In this document: positions 1 through 5,954 of the stretch, piece by piece | Layout of the letters: each line of letters opens with the position of its first letter | Position numbering within the stretch: the first letter of the stretch is position 1 | Source of the DNA: Gammaproteobacteria bacterium | Lineage (GTDB): Bacteria; Pseudomonadota; Gammaproteobacteria; DRJJ01 | DNA length: 5,954 nt | NCBI GenBank assembly: GCA_011052255.1 | Contig: DRJJ01000269.1 | Location: 1-5,954, forward strand | Reading direction: 5' to 3' | Notes under the pieces: model-generated | The model's input: only the letters and a program-made list of their open reading frames with translations | Database searches by the model: none | What the model was told of the DNA's origin: nothing | Position numbers and translations under genes: made by a program

Positions 1-935
1 AAACGACGCAGGTCGACATGGTGATCATTAACCAGTGTATGCAAGGCGGTATTATTGCGGGCGGTGAATTCAGCCTGCATATCCTGATTGGCAACGCGGC
101 AGGCGTTCATCACGATACTTTGCAGGTCATCCGGCAGGGACGCGAACGCCTGCTTGTTGAACAGTGCCTCAAGCGTGGTGCCAGGCTCATGCCAGCCGGG
201 GTAATAATAATATTTAGCGGCCTTATACAGACCAAATGCCAAATCATTATCGGGACCGACCCACTCGGTCGCATCAATAGCGCCTGACTGTAACGAGGTA
301 AAGATTTCACCTCCGGGCAAACTCACCGGGGTTCCTCCGGCCCTTCTCAGTACTTCACCACCGAGGCCGGGGATACGCATTTTAAGGCCCTGCAGATCTG
401 CAACCGTGTTGATTTCCTTGTTGAACCAGCCACCCATCTGTACGCCGGTATTGCCGGTTGCGGCCGGGATCAGACCAAAGGGCTCGTACAGCTCGCGCCA
501 CAGTTCCATCCCGCCACCGTGATAAAGCCAGCTGTTCATTTCCTCTGCAATCAAACCAAATGGTACCGCAGAGAAAAACTGTGCCGCTTCACTTTTGCCT
601 TTCCAGTAGTAGCTGGCGCCATGCCCCATCTCGGCTACACCACCCGATACCGCATCAAAAACCTCAAACGCCGGTACCAGCTCACGGGCACCGTAGACCT
701 TGACCGTGATTCGGCCACCGCTCATTTCGCCAATCAAACGTGCCAGGGTGTTCGCGCCGGTACCCAGACCGGGAAAGTCTTTGGGCCAGGTGGTTACCAT
801 TTTCCATTTGAATTCGGTCTTAAAACCCTTATTGTCCATGCTCTGCTGGCTGGCCTTTTCACCGCAGCCTGCCAGCAGGCCGGCACCAGCCAGCGTTCCC
901 ACGCCCAGTTTTGACACAAAATCACGCCGCTTCAT
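1..935 (-). CDS. TRAP transporter substrate-binding protein, TakP/DctP type (3' end missing)
   Basis: This is the extracytoplasmic solute receptor of a tripartite (TRAP) transporter, which captures an organic acid and hands it to DctQM-type membrane subunits. The frame is open from ATG at 935 to the left edge, giving 311 codons; family members are usually about 360 residues, so roughly 50 are missing. The N-terminus has KRRDF at 2-6 (twin-arginine-like), a hydrophobic stretch at 10-22 and a lipobox LAGC with Cys24. Family-typical blocks follow: WPKDFPGLGTGAN (50-62), ELVPAFEVFDAV (85-96), EMGHGASYYW (102-111), GNTGVQMGGW (161-170), LKMRIPGLGGEV (184-195), DATEWVGPDND (221-231) and YYYYPGWHEPG (242-252). 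Gln166, Arg187, Glu224 and Trp225 sit where TakP-type proteins hold a 2-oxo acid and a metal ion (from memory of the family). A good ribosome binding site supports the start. The ligand is uncertain: 2-oxo acids, lactate, or the mannitol/chloroaromatic group of related receptors are all possible. Downstream dctQ/dctM genes would lie outside the window. Confidence 0.93.
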   Translation of the reverse strand, partial: MKRRDFVSKLGVGTLAGAGLLAGCGEKASQQSMDNKGFKTEFKWKMVTTWPKDFPGLGTGANTLARLIGEMSGGRITVKVYGARELVPAFEVFDAVSGGVAEMGHGASYYWKGKSEAAQFFSAVPFGLIAEEMNSWLYHGGGMELWRELYEPFGLIPAATGNTGVQMGGWFNKEINTVADLQGLKMRIPGLGGEVLRRAGGTPVSLPGGEIFTSLQSGAIDATEWVGPDNDLAFGLYKAAKYYYYPGWHEPGTTLEALFNKQAFASLPDDLQSIVMNACRVANQDMQAEFTARNNTALHTLVNDHHVDLRR

Positions 936-941
936 GACTCT

Positions 942-948
942 CTCCTCT
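942..948 (-). promoter_or_regulatory. Ribosome binding site of the TRAP receptor gene
   Basis: On the minus strand AGAGGAG lies six bases before the ATG at 935. It is a strong Shine-Dalgarno match and fixes the start that gives the complete signal peptide. Confidence 0.8.
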
Positions 949-956
949 TATAATTA

Positions 957-971
957 CCGTTACTGTAACCG
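957..971. promoter_or_regulatory. Inverted repeat abutting the -10 box, possible operator
   Basis: On the plus strand the 15-mer CCGTTACTGTAACCG has perfect 5-base arms GTTAC/GTAAC around a central T. One further pair matches on the outside after a single mismatch. It starts immediately after the candidate -10 box of the TRAP gene and covers the expected transcription start, a classic position for a repressor site. The regulator is unknown and is not in the window. Confidence 0.4.
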
Positions 972-1000
972 ATTATCATGCTTATCTATAGCGTTGCCAG
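972..1000 (-). promoter_or_regulatory. Candidate sigma-70 promoter for the TRAP receptor gene
   Basis: Read on the minus strand, CTGGCA (995-1000, four of six matches to TTGACA) and GATAAT (972-977, five of six to TATAAT) are separated by exactly 17 bases. Transcription would begin near 964-966, giving a leader of about 30 bases that contains the ribosome binding site. This is a pattern match by eye, without experimental support. Confidence 0.5.
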
Positions 1001-1135
1001 GCGATAGTGTCGGCTAAATACCCGTAAAACCAATCTGTTAACAGCCAGCATATATCATGGTAATCGTTGTGCTTATTTGCGATACTTGTGTTAACCGCCC
1101 ATCAGCTCAACTGCTTGTTTACTTTGCAAACTGCC

Positions 1136-1140
1136 AGGTG
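1136..1140 (+). promoter_or_regulatory. Ribosome binding site that decides the start of the GGDEF/EAL gene
   Basis: AGGTG lies six bases before ATG 1147 and matches the Shine-Dalgarno core. The earlier in-frame ATG at 1057 is preceded by an AT-rich stretch with no purine-rich match, so 1147 is the better start. Confidence 0.6.
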
Positions 1141-1146
1141 CTACGT

Positions 1147-4017
1147 ATGGACAGACAGGTTAACGAGATACGAAGCCGGGTAACATGGATTGTTGCGCTG
1201 GTATTGCTGGTCACCCCTGCCGCGGGTCTGACTACTCTGGTGTTGTTTGGCCTGCTGAATCTGACCGATGCGATGACCATGCTGGGCAGTGGGTTTGTCC
1301 CCGTTCTGGTGCTTGCTGCTGTACCACTTGCCAGCTGGTGGTTTTACCACTCATTTCGCAACCTGACAGACTGGAGTCGCCGCCCTGATGGTGAGGCGCC
1401 TGAGCTGGTTTACTATTATCTACGTCGCTTCAGGCGACACTATTGGGGACTACTGGTCGCGTACACGCTAGCTATCCCTGCGCTGTATCACCTGGAATCT
1501 CCTCCAGCCTTTATGGCCAGTATCGAGCACATCATACTCGTTACGTCCCTGTTGTTAGCGGTCGCCATGTTCATTGGTCTGCCCGCTTACCTGATCTGCA
1601 TGGATCAGCTCAGCAAGCTGGCGCAATGGACCGGGCTTTTCCACGTGCAAAACAGTATTCACAGCAAGATATTGTTACTGGGTGCGTTCATGCCCATTCT
1701 TAGTTACTCGTTTATGATGGTGTACTACTGGCAACAAACCGGTCACCTGACCGTCATCACGCTCCTGGTCTGGGGCGCACTGGCTCTGGCGACCGGACTA
1801 ATCAGTATACTCACGGTGCGCAGCCTGAAACATTCACTGTCACCCGTGCAACACGCACTGGGTCGCACCGGTGCGACGGCCTACAATGAACTGGCCGGTG
1901 TACGCCCGGCATCAACAGATGAGATAGGTATTCTGACCCAGACCCTGGGCCGGGTATTTGAGCGGCTGTCTGACCAGGAGCAACAGATTCGAACGGTGGT
2001 CGACAAGGCCGCTGAAGGTATTATTGTGGTCACGGAGGCAGGCCGAGTAGACACCTTTAATCAGGCCGCGCAAAGACTCTTCGGCTATCAGTCACAAGAG
2101 GTTCGTGGCCAGCCATTATCCAGATTGCTTCCCTTTCTGAAAGAACAGCGTGGCAAGCCTACGCTGTTTACCGGCGAGCGCGAAGAGTCCGGCATCAAAA
2201 AAAATGGAAAACCGGTTCATGTGTCGGTAATGATCAGCGATATGCGCACACGCAGCAAACGTATGTTTACCTATATTGTCGCTGACCGCTCCGAGCGACA
2301 GTTATTGCTTGATCAGCAACGCAAGGCTGAGAAGCGTTATCGCAACCTGGTAGAAACTGCGCAGGACCTGGTATGGAGTATGGATGCCAAAGGTCACTGG
2401 ACTTATGTCAATGCCGCCTCGAAAAAGATTTATGGTTATGATCCGGAAGAAATGATAGGAAAACATTTAAGTGAGTTCCAGCTACCCGATTCTATCGAAC
2501 AGGACACCGCCACGTTCAGGGAAGTACAACAGGGACAAAAACTAAAACAATACGAAACCGTGCATCTTGATAAAAATGGTAATAAGCATTACCTGAGCTT
2601 TAACGCCACCCCGGAGATGGATGATCAGGGCAATGTGGTACAGATTACCGGTACCGCGCGCGACATCAGCGAACAAAAGGCCTATGAAAAACAGTTAACC
2701 TATCAGGCTGAACACGACGTGCTGACCAGCTTGTATAATCGACGCTATTTCCTGCAGGAACTGGAACGCGTGATTGCGCTGATCCCTCGTCATGATCTTA
2801 ATTGCGCTGTTTTATATATCGATCTGGATCAGTTCAAACCGATCAATGACACACTGGGGCATGATGCCGGTGACCGGTTACTGATAGAAATCAGCAACAT
2901 GCTGACCGGTAGTAGCCGCCAGGGTGAACTGCTCGCGCGTTACGGTGGTGATGAATTCACCATGCTGCTGTATAACGTCAATCAACAAACTGTCATAACC
3001 GCTGCTGAAAACTTCCGCCTGTTATTTGAAAAATACCGCTTTGTTGATAGTGGCCAGTCGTTCAACATCCATTGCAGTATTGGTGCTGCGCTGGTTACCC
3101 CACAAGCTCGTTCCGCCGATGAAGTCCTGACCCAGGCCGATCATGCCTGTAACGTAGCCAAGGCCTGTGGGCGTAATCAGGTGGTGTTGCATGATCCCGC
3201 TGATCATGACGATTCCAGGGTTGCTGAAGATACCGGCTGGGCCAATCGCGTCAGTGATATGATAGAAAACAATCGCCTGATACTGACTTTCCAACCTGTT
3301 ATCAATGTAAAAAACAACAGCATCACTCAGTATGAGGTTCTGATACGTATGCCCAGTGACGAAGGTGAAGCGATTAGCCCCGGGGGGTTTCTGCCGGCCG
3401 CCGAACGCTTTGGGCTAATACACAGCCTGGATAACTGGGTAATTGAACATGCCATTGCCAGGTTATCCCGGTTAAAGCAGGCCGGCCAGTCCTGTCACTT
3501 TGCTATTAACCTGTCTGCCAAAGCACATGAAGACGAACGTCTGGCTGATTTTGTTTACAAACGCCTTTCTGAAAGTAACGTGCCACCTGAATGGCTATCG
3601 TTCGAGCTGAATGAGTCCCGTGTCATCACCAAACTTGCGGACAATCAGCGCATGATTCAGGAACTGACTCAGCTGGGTTGCCAATTTACGCTGGATAACT
3701 TCGGATCGGGAATTCAGACTTTCCACACCATCAAGGCACTGAAAATCAATAGCGTGAAGATTGATGGCGATCTGATACGCAGTATTACATCCAGCAATGT
3801 TGACCTCGCTATGGTCAGGTCAATAAACAGTATTGCCCATGAGCTCAGACTGACGACCATTGCCAAGTTTGTAGAAGATGAAGCGACTTTAAAATGCATT
3901 GAGGAATTGGGTATCGACGAGGCGCTTGGGCATTACATCGGTAAGCCACTCACGCATTTGATCCATAACACCGAACTGCCACACCACGATGACAAACAAC
4001 TGGACAGTAGCGCCTAA
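1147..4017 (+). CDS. Membrane-bound PAS-PAS-GGDEF-EAL c-di-GMP signalling protein, probable diguanylate cyclase with degenerate EAL
   Basis: This 956-residue inner-membrane sensor probably makes the second messenger c-di-GMP from two GTP. Numbered from ATG 1147, six hydrophobic segments lie at about 12-37, 46-67, 99-116, 127-151, 173-195 and 201-224. A HAMP-like linker (225-283), PAS 1 (284-395), PAS 2 with PAC end (399-511), GGDEF (518-690) and EAL (711-942) follow. The cyclase half looks intact: HDVLTSLYNRR, IDLDQFKPINDTLGHDAGD (Asp559, Asn567, Asp568) and GGDEF at 600-604. The inhibitory-site position reads RQGE (591-594) rather than RxxD. The EAL half keeps Glu730 (as EVL), Asn788, Glu820, Asp850, Lys871 and Glu910. 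It has Asn851 for the second Asp of DDFG, Lys907 for the metal-binding Glu of the EGVE/EFVE motif, and Leu927 for the usual Gln. Hydrolysis is therefore doubtful, and the domain may bind c-di-GMP or regulate the cyclase. The input signal is unknown. An annotation from ATG 1057 would add 30 residues and is less likely. Confidence 0.93.
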   Translation: MDRQVNEIRSRVTWIVALVLLVTPAAGLTTLVLFGLLNLTDAMTMLGSGFVPVLVLAAVPLASWWFYHSFRNLTDWSRRPDGEAPELVYYYLRRFRRHYWGLLVAYTLAIPALYHLESPPAFMASIEHIILVTSLLLAVAMFIGLPAYLICMDQLSKLAQWTGLFHVQNSIHSKILLLGAFMPILSYSFMMVYYWQQTGHLTVITLLVWGALALATGLISILTVRSLKHSLSPVQHALGRTGATAYNELAGVRPASTDEIGILTQTLGRVFERLSDQEQQIRTVVDKAAEGIIVVTEAGRVDTFNQAAQRLFGYQSQEVRGQPLSRLLPFLKEQRGKPTLFTGEREESGIKKNGKPVHVSVMISDMRTRSKRMFTYIVADRSERQLLLDQQRKAEKRYRNLVETAQDLVWSMDAKGHWTYVNAASKKIYGYDPEEMIGKHLSEFQLPDSIEQDTATFREVQQGQKLKQYETVHLDKNGNKHYLSFNATPEMDDQGNVVQITGTARDISEQKAYEKQLTYQAEHDVLTSLYNRRYFLQELERVIALIPRHDLNCAVLYIDLDQFKPINDTLGHDAGDRLLIEISNMLTGSSRQGELLARYGGDEFTMLLYNVNQQTVITAAENFRLLFEKYRFVDSGQSFNIHCSIGAALVTPQARSADEVLTQADHACNVAKACGRNQVVLHDPADHDDSRVAEDTGWANRVSDMIENNRLILTFQPVINVKNNSITQYEVLIRMPSDEGEAISPGGFLPAAERFGLIHSLDNWVIEHAIARLSRLKQAGQSCHFAINLSAKAHEDERLADFVYKRLSESNVPPEWLSFELNESRVITKLADNQRMIQELTQLGCQFTLDNFGSGIQTFHTIKALKINSVKIDGDLIRSITSSNVDLAMVRSINSIAHELRLTTIAKFVEDEATLKCIEELGIDEALGHYIGKPLTHLIHNTELPHHDDKQLDSSA

Positions 4018-4036
4018 AACCTGAAGTCTCTAAATC
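4018..4036. other. 19-bp convergent gap without visible terminator
   Basis: Only 19 bases separate the TAA of the GGDEF/EAL gene from the TAA of uvrD on the other strand. Neither the gap nor the adjoining coding ends shows a GC-rich hairpin followed by a T run. Each transcript must end inside the opposing gene or by a factor-dependent route. Confidence 0.6.
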
Positions 4037-5954
4037 TTAAATTCGCTCCAGATTCGCATACGCCAGTACCAGCCACTTACTGCCTTCGTATTCAAACTGC
4101 ACCTGAACACGCGCGTGATTACCTTGCCCTTCGTAGTTCAGCACCACCCCTTCACCAAACTTGCCGTGCATCACCCGGTCACCCAGCGTAAAGTCCTGCG
4201 CCTCATCATCTTGCCAGGCCGGGCTGGATAAGGTCTGGGCACGTTGCGCCGTACCAACCGGTCGTACCTCTTCAATCTGCTCGGCGGGTAGCTCTTTAAG
4301 AAAACGGGATGCAAAAGCGAGCTTTTCTGTACCATGCAAACGGCGACTTTCCGCATAACTCATATACAACTGTGACATCGCACGGGTCATGCCCACGTAA
4401 CACAGGCGCCGCTCTTCTTCGAGTTTTTCCATGTCTTCTACGGAGCGCTGGTGTGGGAACAGGCCTTCCTCCAGCCCGCACATAAACACCAGTGGAAACT
4501 CCAGCCCCTTGGCTGAATGCAAGGTCATCAACTGTACACAGTCTTCCCAGGCATCGGCCTGGTTCTCACCCGCTTCCAGCGCGGCATGGGCCAAAAACGA
4601 ATCCAGCGGAGCCATGTCTTGCTGTTCTTCACCCGGCTCATAACCCCGCGCAGCGGTGATCAACTCCTGCAGGTTCTCCAGCCGCGACTCGGCCTTCTCA
4701 CTTTTATCTCGCTGGTGCAATGCCAGCAAGCCACTGCCTTCCAGCACATGCTCGACCTGCTCGTGCAACAGAAGGCCTTCTATCTGTTGTGCCATTGATC
4801 GAATCATGGCCTGAAAGGCCGACAGTGCATTAAGCGCACGTGCTGCCAGCGGCTTTTCATCCAGCGCCACCAGGCAGGCATCCCACATCGAAATAGAACG
4901 CTCGCGCGCCAGACCACGCAATACCACCAGACTGCGATCCCCAATGCCGCGCGTCGGTACATTTACGATGCGTTCGAATGCCGCATCATCCTGCTGGTTT
5001 TGCAGCAGACGCAAATAAGACAGCGCATCCTTGATTTCGGCACGCTCGAAAAATCGCAGGCCACCGTATACCCGATACGGCATTGCCATGGCCATCAACT
5101 TTTCTTCAAAAACACGTGACTGTGCATTGGATCGATATAAAATGGCCGTTTCAGAGCGTAAATTACCCTGATCGACCCAGTCGCTAATGCGACCCAGCAC
5201 AAAAGCCGCTTCATCGTGCTCGTTGTAGGCTGCATACAGGCGAATGGGTTCGCCCTGGTCACCCGCAGTCCATAAATCCTTGCCCAGACGACCGGTATTG
5301 TTTGCAATCAAGGTATTCGCTGCAGTCAGTATCGTACTGGTCGAACGGTAATTCTGCTCCAGCCGGATCGTTTTAGCTGCACTGTAGTCCTTGCTGAAAC
5401 GCTGGATATTCTCGATACGCGCACCGCGCCAGCCATAGATAGACTGATCGTCATCACCCACCACAAACACATTGCCGCTTGCACCAGCCAGCAGCCGTAT
5501 CCAGGCATATTGAATCGCATTGGTATCCTGAAACTCGTCTACCAGAATATGTGCAAAACGCAGATGGTAGTGTTCCTGTACCGATGCATTATCACGGATC
5601 AGCTCCAGCGCGCGTAGCAGTAACTCGGCAAAATCAACCAGACCAGACCGGTTGCAGGCCTGTTCATAGGCGGCGTAAATCTCGATCATATGATCCTGAT
5701 AATGGTCGCCGGTCAGCTCCAGGTGCGCGGACCGTTGTCCTTCATCCTTGTTGTGATTAATAAACCACTGCACCTGCCGCGGCGGCCAGCGCGCTTCATC
5801 AATCTCCATGGTGCGGATAAGCCGTTTGATAAAACGAAACTGATCGTCAGAGTCCAGAATCTGGAAGGCCTGTGGCAGACCCGCCTCTTGCCAGTGCGCG
5901 CGTAACAGGCGGTGCGCCAGGCCGTGGAAGGTGCCTACCCACATCCCGCCAAGC
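4037..5954 (-). CDS. uvrD: DNA helicase II UvrD (5' end missing)
   Basis: UvrD is a superfamily 1A, 3'-to-5' ATP-driven helicase of the cytoplasm. It removes the incised strand in nucleotide excision repair, unwinds nicked DNA in MutLS mismatch repair and strips RecA filaments. The frame is open to the right edge and holds 638 codons; E. coli UvrD has 720 residues, so about 80 are missing, including the Walker A loop. The ATG at 5944 is an internal methionine of the conserved GGMWVGTFHGLAHR block, not the start. Counted from that Met, motifs are TFHG (5-8), VDEFQDTN (135-142, Walker B), GDDDQSIYGWRGA (163-175), RLEQNYRST (194-202), MTLHSAKGLEF (473-483) and EEERRLCYVGMTRA (509-522). All expected catalytic residues in view are present. 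The C-terminal 585-635 segment (LGDRVMHGKFGEG...) is the Tudor-like domain linked in UvrD/PcrA to RNA polymerase binding. Similarity to E. coli UvrD is much closer than to Rep. Confidence 0.97.
   Translation of the reverse strand, partial: LGGMWVGTFHGLAHRLLRAHWQEAGLPQAFQILDSDDQFRFIKRLIRTMEIDEARWPPRQVQWFINHNKDEGQRSAHLELTGDHYQDHMIEIYAAYEQACNRSGLVDFAELLLRALELIRDNASVQEHYHLRFAHILVDEFQDTNAIQYAWIRLLAGASGNVFVVGDDDQSIYGWRGARIENIQRFSKDYSAAKTIRLEQNYRSTSTILTAANTLIANNTGRLGKDLWTAGDQGEPIRLYAAYNEHDEAAFVLGRISDWVDQGNLRSETAILYRSNAQSRVFEEKLMAMAMPYRVYGGLRFFERAEIKDALSYLRLLQNQQDDAAFERIVNVPTRGIGDRSLVVLRGLARERSISMWDACLVALDEKPLAARALNALSAFQAMIRSMAQQIEGLLLHEQVEHVLEGSGLLALHQRDKSEKAESRLENLQELITAARGYEPGEEQQDMAPLDSFLAHAALEAGENQADAWEDCVQLMTLHSAKGLEFPLVFMCGLEEGLFPHQRSVEDMEKLEEERRLCYVGMTRAMSQLYMSYAESRRLHGTEKLAFASRFLKELPAEQIEEVRPVGTAQRAQTLSSPAWQDDEAQDFTLGDRVMHGKFGEGVVLNYEGQGNHARVQVQFEYEGSKWLVLAYANLERI

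Larger units (their letters stand above)
936..1146. other. Divergent intergenic region between the TRAP receptor and GGDEF/EAL genes
   Basis: This 211-bp gap separates two divergently transcribed genes. The part near the TRAP gene holds its promoter, inverted repeat and ribosome binding site. The part near the signalling gene holds a perfect 10-base palindrome, CTGTTAACAG, at 1035-1044 and a second GTTAAC at 1090-1095. No convincing promoter for the plus-strand gene was found. TTGCCA at 994-999 with TAAATA at 1015-1020 (15-base spacing) and TTGTGC at 1067-1072 with TGTTAA at 1089-1094 (16-base spacing) are both weak. No small gene or structured RNA is evident. Confidence 0.7.

Noticed and set aside
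18..914. Plus-strand and short minus-strand open frames across the left part of the window
   Set aside because: They lie opposite or out of frame with the TRAP receptor gene, whose translated motifs are unmistakable. None resembles a known protein.
1035..1044. CTGTTAACAG as a transcription terminator or RNA hairpin
   Set aside because: It has no loop and no T run, so it cannot form a useful RNA stem. It is better viewed as a possible protein-binding palindrome.
2197..2204. Run of eight A residues in PAS 1 as a phase-variable or programmed slippage site
   Set aside because: The run is short, encodes ordinary Lys-Lys-Asn, and no alternative-frame product or stimulatory structure is visible.
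3334..3342. EVL instead of EAL as evidence of an inactive domain
   Set aside because: EVL is a common variant and keeps the metal-binding Glu. The case for inactivity rests on the later Asn, Lys and Leu substitutions.
4161..5905. Several plus-strand open frames of 60-93 codons, and short minus-strand frames, within uvrD
   Set aside because: They are shadows of a fully conserved helicase reading frame and have no supporting ribosome binding sites or recognisable domains.
5942..5944. ATG at 5944 as the start of a short helicase
   Set aside because: The reading frame continues upstream as Leu-Gly-Gly, matching the conserved GGMWVGTFHG block of full-length UvrD, so the gene is simply cut by the window edge.

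Overview
The window holds parts of three protein-coding genes and one regulatory gap, with no RNA genes, mobile elements or CRISPR. The organism is probably a gammaproteobacterium. The helicase follows the Escherichia coli UvrD pattern through all visible motifs and into its C-terminal domain, and base composition looks balanced (around 50% GC by eye). The genus cannot be named from this sequence.

Layout: (1) 1-935, minus strand: the first 311 codons of a TRAP-transporter substrate-binding protein of the TakP / DctP type. It has an N-terminus that looks both twin-arginine and lipoprotein, and it runs off the left edge. (2) 936-1146: a 211-bp divergent intergenic region. It carries a plausible sigma-70 promoter for the transporter gene and an inverted repeat directly against its -10 box. 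A second short palindrome and repeated GTTAAC words lie nearer the other gene. (3) 1147-4017, plus strand: a 956-residue membrane c-di-GMP signalling protein with six predicted membrane helices, a HAMP-like linker, two PAS domains, GGDEF and EAL. (4) 4037-5954, minus strand: UvrD (DNA helicase II), convergent with the previous gene at 19 bp and lacking about its first 80 residues beyond the right edge.

The most notable point is in the signalling protein. Its GGDEF half keeps the residues for making c-di-GMP. Its EAL half has lost several residues used for cleaving it: second Asp of DDFG to Asn, Glu of the E-F/G-V-E motif to Lys, and the late Gln to Leu. It is best read as a diguanylate cyclase with a non-hydrolytic, possibly c-di-GMP-sensing, EAL domain. 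The transporter gene and this gene share a promoter region and could respond to a common cue, but that is inference. UvrD is a housekeeping repair gene with no evident functional link. I found no convincing new multi-gene system; the window looks largely like ordinary chromosome.
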